Below the pieces are notes generated by a model. That model searched no databases. It was not told the DNA's origin and saw only the letters and a list, made by a program, of their open reading frames with translations. Below, piece by piece: positions 8,496 through 17,654 of a stretch of DNA of 64,000 nucleotides. The stretch comes from CAWJKP01 sp963843465 (GTDB lineage Bacteria; Planctomycetota; Planctomycetia; Pirellulales; Thermoguttaceae): the NCBI GenBank assembly GCA_963843465.1, contig CAWJKP010000005.1, forward strand, positions 62,001-126,000. Reading direction: 5' to 3'. A program made the position numbers and the translations under genes. The number at the start of each line of letters is the position of its first letter. Position 1 is the stretch's first letter.

Positions 8496-10497
8496 ATGTT
8501 CGAGATCCGACCGATGTTCGACCAGTTGATCTCGATGGGTACTTTTTTGACCATCGGGCTGGCGGCCTTTGGGCTGGGCGCGCCTCTGGCCCGTGCGCTC
8601 CGGCTGGACGACGATGTCTTGACGGGCACGGTCTGGAGCATGGCCCTGGGCCTGATTGTGGGCGGGCTGGGACTGGCCGGCCTGGGGCTGGTCGGCGGCC
8701 TCTACGCGCCCTTGATCGGCGTGCTGTCGCTGGCGGCCTGCTTCTGGGGAATCGGGGAAATTATTGGTGGGCTTGCCCGGCGTCACGAGGCCCGGCTCGA
8801 CGCCCGGTTCTCGCCGCCAGCCACTGCCGGCGCCGCACGGCCGGCGTGGCCGCCGGGGCTAACCGGGCCGCAGCCGTTAGCCCCGGCGGCCACGCCGGCT
8901 GCGGACGAAGCGCCGCCTTGGACGCCGCCGCCGGCGTGGCTTTCGCGGGGCGCGCTGGCCTTGGCCCTGGTGGCGGGCGTGGGGACGTTGATCGCGGCCT
9001 TGGCCCCGCCCATCGCCGGCGACGCGCTCTGCTATCACCTCGACCTGCCCAAGACCTTCCTGCTGCAACACTCGATCCGCTTCCTGCCCGACAGCGACGG
9101 CTCGACCTATCCGCTGCTGACCGAGATCTGGTACCTTTGGGCCCTGGCATTGGATGGGCCGGTGGCGGCCCAATTGGTCCACTGGGGACTGGGAATCCTC
9201 TTGGCCCTGGCCACCGTGGTCCTGGCCACCGAGATGGTGGGTCGGCGCTGGGCCTGGATTGCCGGCGCAGCCGTGCTCTTGATCCCGGGCGTGCAGAACC
9301 AGATGACGGCCCCGCTCAACGACCTCTCGCTGGCCGCGATGACCACGCTCGCGCTGGCCGCCTGGTGCCGGGCCGTGCTCAGCGATGCCGGGCGGCGATG
9401 GTTTGTGGCCGCGGGATTGGCGGCCGGCGGAGCGCTGTCGATCAAGTACACCGCTCTGCTCTTTCTCGCCGCGCTGGCGGCCCCCGCCGCCTGGACGCTC
9501 GTTCGCCAGCCGCGCCGCCGCGCGATCGCCCAAGGCGCGGCGATCGTCGCCATCGTGGCGATCAGCATCTCAGGGCTGTGGTACCTGCGCAGCCTGGTAT
9601 CGCGGCAACCCGCTCTACCCGTTCACGCTTCCCGCGGTTGCCTCGGGGGCAATGCCGAGCAATCCACCCGCGGCGCCCGACGCGAAGCTGCCTTTGGGTC
9701 ATAGCCCCGTGCGATTCGTCAGCGGGGTTTGGGAAGTGACCATGCACCCCGAGCGATTCGGCGGCCGGTCGCACCAGTTGGGCGTGTTGTTGTTGGCCGC
9801 ACTGCCCGGCCTGGTGACCGCCCGGCGGCTCCGCGGGCTGGGCACGCTGCTGAGCGTGGGCCTGGTCTATTGGGTCCTCTGGTGCTTGCTACGGCAGAAC
9901 GTCCGTTTCTTGCTGCCCATCGTTCCGCTGGGGGTGGTGGGCGTGGTTTGGTGCTGGATCGAGATGCGGCGCTACCCGTGGGCGCTGCGCGTGGCGGCCG
10001 GGCTGACCTTGGCCCTGGTCCTGGCAGCCTCCTCCGGCTTGGCGTTGGCCCGCTGCCAGGGGCGCGCGTCCGTGGCCCTGGGTCTCCGCTCCCGCGCGGC
10101 TTACCTGGAAGAGAACGAGCCCACCTGGCGGGCCGCGGCGGCGATGAATCGCACCTTGGCCCCCGGCGACCAGCTCCTCAGCGAGGACATCCGCGCCTAT
10201 TATTTCAACTGCCGCGTGACCCGGGATATCGTCTATCGCCGCCGGGTCCCCTACGACCGTCAGCTCACGCAGCCGGCCCAGCTCAGCCGGTCGCTCCGCG
10301 AGGCCGGGTTCACCCATCTGCTGTTGGTGGAGAACCTCAACGGCCGGGGCATTGTTTTCGATTCCACCCTCAGCCGGCTGGCCGACGCCCAGTGGAAGAC
10401 GCCTGCCGGCCAGTCGCTGATGAAACTGGCCGACTATCGTTTCCAGGACTCGGACGGGGCCCTGCGCCACTACCGCCTCGTGCAGCTTGGAGAATGA
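8496..10497 (+). CDS. PMT/ArnT-like membrane glycosyltransferase, frame break near 9597
   Basis: Polytopic membrane protein of the lipid-phosphate-sugar-dependent mannosyltransferase type. Features: a first-loop GDALCYHLDLPK region, multiple hydrophobic helices and, after the break, YRGNPLYPF, which is the conserved motif following WYLRSL. The first frame stops at 9704 and a second frame continues to TGA 10495-10497 with more helices and a soluble C-terminal domain. Only a one- or two-base indel near ggtatcgcgg separates them, so this is one gene of about 660 aa. It carries an in-frame R2 repeat at 8841-8903. Probably adds a sugar at the periplasmic face. ATG 8496 is chosen over upstream in-frame codons because it follows the stop of the preceding gene. 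Confidence 0.75.
8841..8903. repeat. R2 repeat inside PMT-like gene
   Basis: Perfect inverted halves ccggcgtggccgccgggg and ccccggcggccacgccgg around a short spacer, read in frame as P-A-W-P-P-G-L-T...L-A-P-A-A-T-P-A-A. Confidence 0.9.
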
Positions 10498-12047
10498 CCG
10501 GTTCGCTCCGGCGCAACACCTGGATCGTGGTCGCGGCCCAGGCGGCCTCGCAACTGGTCACTCTGGCCGTGTTGGCCGTGCTCTTTCGCCGCCTGGGGGT
10601 CGAGTCGTTCGGGCTCTTGGGCATGGTCACGCCGTTGTTGCTGCTGGTGCGGATCTTCGTCGCCTCCGGTCTCGACGTGGCGGCCGTGCAAAGGGCCGAG
10701 TTGAGCGACCGGCAGGTCTCGTCTCTCTTCTGGATCAACCAGGGACTGGGTTTGACCATGGCCGCCGCGATCGCCGCGGCCGCGCCGCTGTTGGTCTGGT
10801 TCTACGGCAAGGACAAGCTTCTTCCCTTAACGCTGGCCTTGGCAGGCACGTCGATCGTCAATGCCTTGGGCATGCAGCACCAGGCGCTCTTGCAGCGGCG
10901 GCTCCGCCTGGGACTCTTGGCCCTGATTCGGCTGGCGGCCCTGAGCCTCGGGGGCGTCGCGGGCATCGTCGCGGCGCTGGCCGGCTGGGGCGTTTGGGCG
11001 CTGGTCGCTCAGCAATACGTCGAGCTGGGCGGGCTGGCCGCGCTGGCCTGGTGGGTCGAGCCCTGGCGGCCGGGACTACGTACTCCTCACGCTCCGCGTG
11101 AGGACGTGCGTACTCCTCACGCTCCGCGTGAGGGCGTGCGTCACGCGGAGCGTGACGAGTACGATTCTTGCGACCCGCGCTGCTCCGCCGGCGGACTGGT
11201 CCGCTTCGGCGGCTATTACACGCTCAGCAGCCTGATGTTCTACCTGGTGGGGAACGTCGACCGGATCCTGGTCGGCTACACCTTGGGCGCGGCAGGCCTG
11301 GGGCTCTATGGTCAGGCCCGGAACCTGATGATGAAGCCCGTGGGAATCGTCTTGACGCCCTTGACGAGCATCATGCTGCCGGCGCTTGCCCGGGCGGCCC
11401 ACGACCACCGGCTCTACGTCCGGCTGCTGTTGGGCTTCTTCCGCTTCATTGCCTTGACGATGCTGCCGGCGGCGGTGGGGCTGGCGATCGTCGCGCCGGA
11501 GGCGATGCGGGTCTTGGGCGGACGGCAGTGGGCGGCTGCCGGCCCGGTATTGGCAATCCTCGCCTCGGCGCTGCTGGTTCAGGGTTTTTTTGACGCCCTG
11601 GGAAGCGTCTTCGCTTCCGCCGGCCGCGCCGACCGCCTGGCTTACGCCTCGATAGCCATCGCCTTGGTCCTCTCGGCGTCCTTCGCCCTGGGCTTCATCC
11701 TCGGCCGCCGGATGGGAGAGCCGCTCTGGGGCGTGGCGCTGGGTTACTCGGCCTCGATGCTCCTGTTGGTCTTCCCCTGCTATCTGAGCTTTGCACTGCG
11801 GACGGTTGGCGTCGCCTTTGGCGATTGGCTCGGCCAACTCTTTCCCGCCGCGCCCGCCGCCGGGTTGATGGGCCTGGTGGTCGCCCTTTGCCACGGCTTG
11901 CTCGGCTTTGTCTGGCGGCTACCGGACCCGGCGCTGCTGGCCGTCGAGATTCTCGTTGGCGTGACCGTCTACCTGCTCCTCGTCCGTCGCGACATCGCCT
12001 GGCTGCTGCGGCAGGGACTACCGGGCCGCTCGCCAAGGGAGGGGTAG
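10494..12047 (+). CDS. Oligosaccharide flippase (Wzx/MATE-like polysaccharide exporter)
   Basis: Membrane protein with about 12-14 hydrophobic segments, typical of the polysaccharide transport family that flips lipid-linked oligosaccharides. N-terminal RLGVESFGLLGMVTPLLLL and the VDRILVGYTLGAAGLGLYGQARN region (with KPVG..L.PLTSIMLPALAR) are characteristic. ATG 10494 overlaps the upstream stop (ATGA); longer in-frame starts would run through the upstream gene. Residues about 196-224 come from an in-frame R3 repeat (TPHAPREDVRTPHAPREGV) lying in a cytoplasmic or loop region. It closes the glycan cluster, consistent with export of its product. Confidence 0.85.
   Translation: MTGSLRRNTWIVVAAQAASQLVTLAVLAVLFRRLGVESFGLLGMVTPLLLLVRIFVASGLDVAAVQRAELSDRQVSSLFWINQGLGLTMAAAIAAAAPLLVWFYGKDKLLPLTLALAGTSIVNALGMQHQALLQRRLRLGLLALIRLAALSLGGVAGIVAALAGWGVWALVAQQYVELGGLAALAWWVEPWRPGLRTPHAPREDVRTPHAPREGVRHAERDEYDSCDPRCSAGGLVRFGGYYTLSSLMFYLVGNVDRILVGYTLGAAGLGLYGQARNLMMKPVGIVLTPLTSIMLPALARAAHDHRLYVRLLLGFFRFIALTMLPAAVGLAIVAPEAMRVLGGRQWAAAGPVLAILASALLVQGFFDALGSVFASAGRADRLAYASIAIALVLSASFALGFILGRRMGEPLWGVALGYSASMLLLVFPCYLSFALRTVGVAFGDWLGQLFPAAPAAGLMGLVVALCHGLLGFVWRLPDPALLAVEILVGVTVYLLLVRRDIAWLLRQGLPGRSPREG
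11079..11163. repeat. R3 repeat inside flippase gene
   Basis: Units tactcctcacgctccgcgtga twice, then the inverse tcacgcggagcgtgacgagta. The same element is intergenic at 21624-21680, 38597-38650, 48232-48280 and 58204-58258. Confidence 0.92.
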
Positions 12048-12095
12048 CCCCGCTTGCCCAAATTCCCCGGGCAGGGTAACGTAGGGGGTGTGCTC

Positions 12096-12132
12096 ACCCT
12101 TTATTCTTCATCCCTCATCCTTCATCCTTCCC
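12096..12132. repeat. Heptamer-like tract abutting dapL start
   Basis: ttcatccctcatccttcatcc units run to within three bases of the ATG at 12133, leaving no Shine-Dalgarno. Confidence 0.8.
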
Positions 12133-13365
12133 ATGAGCGATCCCTATTTTCAGAAGCTGTTCGCCGACCGCATCGGCGGTGCCAAATATGGCAAGGGCAC
12201 GGAGATCTACAAGTTCGAGAAGATCAAGCGGGCCAAGCGGAAGGCCCTGGCCGAGCATCCCGAGCGGAAACTGATCGACTTCGGCATCGGGGAGAACGAC
12301 GGCATCGCCGACCCGGCCGTTCGCCGGCGGATGGCCGAGGAGATCAACCGGCCGGAAAACCGGGGATACGCCGACAACGGCATCCCGGCCTTCAAGGAGG
12401 CGGTCGCCCGCTACATGGCCCGGGAGTTCGGCGTGGCGCTGGACGCCGCGACGGAGATCAACCACTGCATCGGCTCGAAGACGGCGTTGGCGATGCTGCC
12501 GGCGGCGTTTATCAATCCGGGCGACGTGACGCTCTTGACCGTGCCCGGCTACCCGGTCGCCGGAACGCATACGAAATACTACGGCGGCGAGGTCTACCGC
12601 TTGCCGCTGGTGAAGGAGAACGACTTCTATCCGGACCTCGGCGGCGTTCCCGCCGAGATCCGCCGCCGGGCGAAAATGCTGGTGATCAACTATCCCAACA
12701 GTCCCACCGGCCAGGTGGGCACGCCGGAGTTCTATCGGCAAGTGATCGACTTCGCCCGGGCCAACGAGCTGATCGTGGTCCAGGACGCGGCCCACCTGTC
12801 GCTCTCCTACAAGGCCCGGCCGCTGAGCTTCCTCGAAGTGCCCGGGGCGCGGGAGGTGGGCGTCGAGGTCCACTCCCTCTCCAAGGGCTGGAACATGATC
12901 GGCTGGCGGCTGGGCTGGGTCTGCGGCAACGAGCGGATCGTCCGCGCCTTGGCCGACGTGAAGGACAACAGCGACTCGGGCCAGTTCATCGCCATCCAGA
13001 AGGCGGCCATCACGGCCCTGGACGACGCGGAGATCCCCCGCCGCACCCGTGAAAAGTATCATCGCCGCCTGGTGAAGCTGGTCGACGTGCTCGGGCGCTG
13101 CGGCTTCGACTGCCAGATGCCGGGCGGGACCTATTTTCTCTACACGCCGGCCCCCAAGGGCCTGGCCGGCGGCCTGGTCTTTCCCACGGCCGAAGCGGCC
13201 AGCCAGTACCTGATCGCGGAACATTCGATCTGCACGGTCCCCTGGGACGACGCCGGCCCGCACCTGCGGCTGTCCGTCACCTACGAGGCCGCGGACGAGG
13301 CGGCCGAAGACGTCCTGATGGCGGAAACCGAGGCGCGGCTGAAGAAGATCCAGCCGGTGTTCTGA
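12133..13365 (+). CDS. dapL: LL-diaminopimelate aminotransferase (DapL type)
   Basis: Class I/II PLP-dependent aminotransferase of 410 aa. In this subfamily the reaction converts tetrahydrodipicolinate to LL-diaminopimelate with glutamate, bypassing DapC/D/E. Seen: IDFGIGENDGIADP, GYADNGIPAFKEAVARYM, VINYPNSPTGQVG (PLP Asn), VVQDAAHLSL (PLP Asp), the Schiff-base Lys in HSLSKGWNMIGWRLGW, and the C-terminal LRLSVTY Arg. dapB, which makes the substrate, lies in the same window at 28282-29072. Start ATG 12133 was preferred because the upstream in-frame extension is repeat-coded. Other class I aminotransferase activity cannot be excluded. Confidence 0.85.
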   Translation: MSDPYFQKLFADRIGGAKYGKGTEIYKFEKIKRAKRKALAEHPERKLIDFGIGENDGIADPAVRRRMAEEINRPENRGYADNGIPAFKEAVARYMAREFGVALDAATEINHCIGSKTALAMLPAAFINPGDVTLLTVPGYPVAGTHTKYYGGEVYRLPLVKENDFYPDLGGVPAEIRRRAKMLVINYPNSPTGQVGTPEFYRQVIDFARANELIVVQDAAHLSLSYKARPLSFLEVPGAREVGVEVHSLSKGWNMIGWRLGWVCGNERIVRALADVKDNSDSGQFIAIQKAAITALDDAEIPRRTREKYHRRLVKLVDVLGRCGFDCQMPGGTYFLYTPAPKGLAGGLVFPTAEAASQYLIAEHSICTVPWDDAGPHLRLSVTYEAADEAAEDVLMAETEARLKKIQPVF

Positions 13366-13399
13366 GGCGAAAGTTATCCAAGTCGCCGGAGAAAAAGAC

Positions 13400-14050
13400 G
13401 TGTCAAAGGGGCGGGGCCGATGGCAATTCACCTTGAAGCAACTGATGGGTGCTGTTACCGCGGTTGCTCTGCTGCTAGGCCTGTATTACTGGACCATGAC
13501 CGTGGACGTGTGCGAGGTCCCGCTGGGCACCCCTGTTGCGCAGTGGTGCTTCGGATACTTGGGGCCGAACATCAATCCTTCTTTAACGGATAAGGATATA
13601 CGACCGAGGAACATCGCCCGTATATCTGGGAGGTTCTTTGCCGGCGGCTCGCACGTGCGGGCAACGCTGTATCTCGTAGAGAACGGAAAGGCTACCAGAA
13701 TCAAGTCTCTGTCCGTGGGAGAGAGTCCCGATCGAATGGGGACCAGTTTCGGCGAACACCTCCGCATCACCTTCGCCCTCGGCGATCTTAACACCCCGCA
13801 TGGCCGCGTTACGTCGCTTGGAAGCGTCGGAGAAACCTTGGCCTTCGGGGATGGTGGATGGTCGCACCCCCACAAAGTTAAATCGACCGCTCAGCACACA
13901 CTTCTCACGGGACGAGTTGGCCGAGGCGAGGCACGCGTCGTGTACGCCGAAGGGGATCAGCCACCAAGCGTCAAGTTCGGGATGACAATCGAGGATTTCG
14001 CCAAGAGAAATCCCGGAAGCTACCTTGTCGTTACCATGTGCCTCGAATAA
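13400..14050 (+). CDS. Hypothetical protein with N-terminal membrane anchor
   Basis: A 216-aa protein starting at GTG 13400. The N-terminus (RWQFTLKQLMGAVTAVALLLGL) matches a short membrane-anchor style often seen in planctomycete proteins (FTLRTLL-type). The remainder is probably extracytoplasmic. It has no recognised domain or catalytic motif. It has a lower GC and less biased codon use than its neighbours (for example ctttaacggataagg), hinting at a different history. Function unknown. Confidence 0.65.
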   Translation: MSKGRGRWQFTLKQLMGAVTAVALLLGLYYWTMTVDVCEVPLGTPVAQWCFGYLGPNINPSLTDKDIRPRNIARISGRFFAGGSHVRATLYLVENGKATRIKSLSVGESPDRMGTSFGEHLRITFALGDLNTPHGRVTSLGSVGETLAFGDGGWSHPHKVKSTAQHTLLTGRVGRGEARVVYAEGDQPPSVKFGMTIEDFAKRNPGSYLVVTMCLE

Positions 14051-14087
14051 TCACGGCAGGCTGTGACTTCCGACGGGCCGAAGGCCC

Positions 14088-14257
14088 AGCCGCTCGCCCA
14101 GCCCTGGGCAACGCCCAGGGAAGTCGGTGACCGAACGGCTGTCGTACCGGCCCAACGGGCCAACCGTTCGTCGGGGCGAACGATTGGCCCGTTGGGCCGG
14201 AAACCTCCAGAGAATGGCCCCGTACCCTGGGCGTTGCCCAGGGCTGGGCGAACGGCT
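14088..14257. repeat. Large nested palindromic repeat
   Basis: Outer arms agccgctcgcccagccctgg...cccaggg and its inverse (14225-14257) enclose a smaller palindrome at 14144-14200 (ggcccaacgggccaaccgtt / ggcccgttgggccgg). No gene is seen between 14051 and 14628; this stretch holds repeats only, including a degenerate R2-like segment near 14521. Confidence 0.85.
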
Positions 14258-14356
14258 GCCCCGTTGGGGCAAAGGCGCAAAGCCCCGACGCGGAACGAAG
14301 CCGGGAACGTGACCGAAACGAATCAACCACCCGCCATAGGATCAGACTCCGCCCGT

Positions 14357-14418
14357 GTACGTCAGGCTTTCCAGCCTGACTCGCCCCCGGTTTAGTCAGG
14401 CTGGAAAGCCTGACGTAC
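14357..14418. repeat. Perfect 24-base inverted repeat
   Basis: gtacgtcaggctttccagcc plus tgac (14357-14380) is exactly inverted at 14395-14418 around a 14-base loop. It would form a strong hairpin but has no T-run, so terminator activity is unproven. Confidence 0.9.
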
Positions 14419-14578
14419 AGAAGTTACTTCTCCCTCGCTCCCACGCCCACGATCCGGAGGCCGGCGGTTGTCCGCAGGGGCGCCGTCCGCAGAGAGTAGT
14501 ATAAAATGGTTCTAGGCGGTTAAACCCGGCGGCTACGCCGGCCTTGTCGGGCCAAAAACGGTTCGTCCATCGTAGATT

Positions 14579-14612
14579 CCCCTCACCCCAACCCTCTCCC
14601 GGAGGGAGAGGG
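14579..14612. repeat. R1 palindromic repeat
   Basis: cctcaccccaaccctctccc followed by ggagggagaggg, 17 bases upstream of the ATG at 14629; its purine arm could act as a distant ribosome binding site. Confidence 0.9.
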
Positions 14613-14628
14613 AGCAAGGCGCTTTCCC

Positions 14629-17280
14629 ATGCTGCGGATTCTACAATCGCTCTTCTGGTGGTTCGGCCGGCGTTTGCTGCGGCTACGATATCGGGTTAAG
14701 GTGGTTGGACTAGATAAACTGGATGGTCTCCAAGGCCCAACCCTGGTAATGCCCAACCATCCGGGCTATATCGACCCGCCGCTGGTGATGTGCTTCGTCT
14801 GCTCGGGCGGACGGGTCCGGCCGACGGTGACCGAGTCAATGTACCGCAACCCGATCCTCTACCCCTTCATGCGGTTTGTCCAGGCCCTTGAGGTACCCGA
14901 CCTGGCCGAGCAAAGCCGCGGGGCCCGGGAGCAGACGCTGGCGATGATCGACTCCATCGTGGCCGGTCTCGGTCGGGGTGAGAGCTTCCTCATCTACCCC
15001 TCCGGTCGGACGCAGCGAAACGGTCGGGAGGTGGTGGGCGCGTCGCGAGCGGTGGCCGAGATCCTGGAACGCTGTCCACAGGTGAACCTCGTTCTAGTCC
15101 GCACCCGGGGTCTCTGGGGCAGCTTCTTCAGCAACGCCCAGACGGGCAAGTCGCCCGAGCTGGGACGCTGCCTGCTGCGTGGCCTGGGCTGGCTGTTGGC
15201 CAACCTGCTATGGTTCACGCCCCGGCGGGAAGTGACGATCACCGTCCAGCGGGTCGATCCCAAGGATCTCCCCGGCCTGACCCGCGACAAGCTCAATCGC
15301 CACTTGGAGAACTGGTACAACGAGGGCGGACCGGAGACGCCCGTCTACGTGCCCTACCATTTCCTCTTCGGACGTCGAACCTTCGAGTTTCCGGCGATCG
15401 GCGGCGGCGGGCAGATCGACGTGGAGTCGATCGGGCCGGCGACAATCGCGGCCGTCAACGAGATGATCGAGGAGCATCTCCGACGCCCGCTCGGCGAGGC
15501 CGAGAAGCAGCCGCAGGTCGCGTTGGACCAGATCGGGCTGGACAGCCTCGACCGCATGGACGTGGCGCTGGAGATCGAGGACCGCTTCGGCTTCCGCTCC
15601 GATCGCGTGGCGGAGACCCTGGGCGAGATGTGGGCCCTGGCCGCCGGGCAGGCCGACCGTGCGGAAAGCGAATTGGCCCCGGTCCCGGAAGCCTGGCGCC
15701 GGCCGCCGAGCACCACGGGCGTCGAGGTCCTGGCCGAGACCATCGCCGAGGCCTTTGTGCGGCGGTTCCTCCTCCATCCCGACGACGTGGTCGTGGCCGA
15801 CGATCTCTCCGGCGCCCTGAGCTATCGCAAGCTGCTGGTCGGCGCACGGCTGCTGGGCAAGCGATTGGGCCGCCTTCCCGGCCACAACGTGGGCCTGATG
15901 TTGCCGGCCTCGGTGGCGGCCGACCTCGTTTTCCTCGCTTTGCACCTGGAAGGCAAGCTGCCGGCGATGATGAACTGGACCACCGGTCCGGCCAACCTGG
16001 CGCACGCGGTGGAGAAACTCGACATTCGCTACGTGCTCACCTCGCGGAAGCTGGTCGATCGCTTGGGGATCCAGATCCAGGGGGCCGAGTATCTCTTCCT
16101 GGAAGACCTGAAGTCGCAGATCGGCAAGCTGGAGGCCGCCGCGGCGCTGCTGGGGACATACCTGCTGCCCCGGCGGCAGCTTGCCAGTCTGCCGCGCGTG
16201 GACGCCGGCGACCCGGCGGTGGTGCTCTTCACTTCCGGCTCGGAGAGCCAGCCCAAGGCCGTGCCTTTGAGCCATCGCAACCTGATTACCAACGTCCGCG
16301 CGGGCGTGGCCGTGCTGGAAGCGACCCGCAAGGACACGCTCTTGGCCTTTCTGCCGCCGTTTCACAGTTTCGGCATGACGGGGAACGTGGTGCTGCCGCT
16401 ATTGATGGGGGTCCGCGCGGTCCATCACCCGGACCCCACGGCCGCGCGGGAGCTGGTCCATACGGCGGCCCGCTACCGGGCCTCACTGGTCTTCAGCACG
16501 CCCACCTTCCTGGGCTACATGCTGGGGGTGGCCACCGGCGACGACCTCCGCTGGCTGCGGATCATCGTCACCGGGGCGGAGAAGTGTCCGCAAGCCGTTT
16601 TCGACAAGGCCCGCCAATTGGCCCCGCAGGCGACGATCCTCGAGGGCTACGGGATCACCGAGTGCTCGCCGGTGGTCTCCGGCAACCGGCTTGGGCACAA
16701 CAAGCCGGGCACGGTGGGTCTGCCGGTGGAGGGCGTCGAGGTCCTGGTGGTCGATCCCGAATCGAAGCGGAAGCTGCCGCCGAACACCACCGGGATGCTG
16801 CTGGTCCACGGCCCGTCGGTCTTCCACGGCTACCTGGCTTACGACGGGCCGGAGCCGTTTGTCGAGCTGGACGGCAAGCGATGGTACGTCACCGGCGACC
16901 TGGTGGAGTTGGACGAGGAGCGTTTCATCCATTTCCGCGGGCGGCTGAAGCGGTTCCTCAAGGTGGGCGGCGAGATGGTCTCCCTGCCGGCCTTGGAGGA
17001 GCCGCTGGCGCAGCTCTATCCGCCCACGGACAGCGGGCCCCGGGTAGCGGTGGAAGGGGTGGAGACGCCCGAGGGTCGCACGATCGTGCTTTTCACCACC
17101 GAGGACCTTTCGCTTCGCCAGGCTAACGCGATTCTGGCCGAGGCCGGATTGCGCGGCGTGATGCGGTTGGACGAGGTCGTCCGCCTCGATGCGATCCCCG
17201 TCCTCGGCACGGGCAAGACCGATTACAAAGTGCTCCGCAAGCTGGTCGCGGCGAAGGTGCAAGCCGTAGCCAAGAGCTGA
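14629..17280 (+). CDS. Acyltransferase-ACP-acyl ligase fusion (Aas-like)
   Basis: An 883-aa three-part protein. Residues 1-240 form a PlsC-type acyltransferase with NHPGYIDP (His-x4-Asp) and IYPSGRTQR in place of the usual EGTR block. Residues about 285-345 form an acyl-carrier domain with IGLDSLDRMDV, whose Ser would carry phosphopantetheine. Residues about 365-880 form an AMP-forming acyl ligase with LFTSGSESQPKAV (P-loop), GYGITECSP, YVTGDL and the terminal GTGKTDYK Lys. E. coli Aas has the first and last parts but no internal ACP. The protein could activate a fatty acid, hold it on its own ACP and acylate a lysophospholipid. Membrane association is likely. Confidence 0.85.
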   Translation: MLRILQSLFWWFGRRLLRLRYRVKVVGLDKLDGLQGPTLVMPNHPGYIDPPLVMCFVCSGGRVRPTVTESMYRNPILYPFMRFVQALEVPDLAEQSRGAREQTLAMIDSIVAGLGRGESFLIYPSGRTQRNGREVVGASRAVAEILERCPQVNLVLVRTRGLWGSFFSNAQTGKSPELGRCLLRGLGWLLANLLWFTPRREVTITVQRVDPKDLPGLTRDKLNRHLENWYNEGGPETPVYVPYHFLFGRRTFEFPAIGGGGQIDVESIGPATIAAVNEMIEEHLRRPLGEAEKQPQVALDQIGLDSLDRMDVALEIEDRFGFRSDRVAETLGEMWALAAGQADRAESELAPVPEAWRRPPSTTGVEVLAETIAEAFVRRFLLHPDDVVVADDLSGALSYRKLLVGARLLGKRLGRLPGHNVGLMLPASVAADLVFLALHLEGKLPAMMNWTTGPANLAHAVEKLDIRYVLTSRKLVDRLGIQIQGAEYLFLEDLKSQIGKLEAAAALLGTYLLPRRQLASLPRVDAGDPAVVLFTSGSESQPKAVPLSHRNLITNVRAGVAVLEATRKDTLLAFLPPFHSFGMTGNVVLPLLMGVRAVHHPDPTAARELVHTAARYRASLVFSTPTFLGYMLGVATGDDLRWLRIIVTGAEKCPQAVFDKARQLAPQATILEGYGITECSPVVSGNRLGHNKPGTVGLPVEGVEVLVVDPESKRKLPPNTTGMLLVHGPSVFHGYLAYDGPEPFVELDGKRWYVTGDLVELDEERFIHFRGRLKRFLKVGGEMVSLPALEEPLAQLYPPTDSGPRVAVEGVETPEGRTIVLFTTEDLSLRQANAILAEAGLRGVMRLDEVVRLDAIPVLGTGKTDYKVLRKLVAAKVQAVAKS

Positions 17281-17367
17281 TAGTTCCAGATAGCATAGCA
17301 AGGAGAGAAGACAATCACGAAAAGTCGAAAGGACGAAAGCCCGAAAGAAGAAAGGAGAAAATGGTTG

Positions 17368-17631
17368 TCCAATTGACTCAAGTTCGTCGCGTAGCGACGT
17401 GCTGATGGTAGCCGTGGGTTTTAACCCACGGATTGGATGCCGTGGATTGCCCCCCGTCGCGTAGCGACGGCTGAAAACAAGCCGCGTGCGATCGGGCAAC
17501 CCGGCCATGTCAATCGTCGCTACGCGACGAACGGAAGGTGGGGGGCCATACGTTCCGTGGGTTAAAACCCACGGCTACCGTCGCGTCGTCGCTACGCGAC
17601 GTGGACTTACCAATCACTTGAGTCAACTGGA
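17368..17631. mobile_element. MITE-like element with 16-base terminal inverted repeats
   Basis: Ends tccaattgactcaagt (17368-17383) and acttgagtcaactgga (17616-17631) match at 15 of 16 inverted positions. Inside are further inverted segments tcgtcgcgtagcgacg and gtagccgtgggttttaaccc. No coding sequence is seen. No obvious target duplication at the edges. Confidence 0.7.
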
Positions 17632-17654
17632 TAAGCGTTATCTTTAATCATCCC

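Noticed and set aside
8480..8500. TGGCACTGAG as a sigma-54 promoter
   Set aside because: No TTGC at the -12 position with proper spacing, and it lies within coding sequence.
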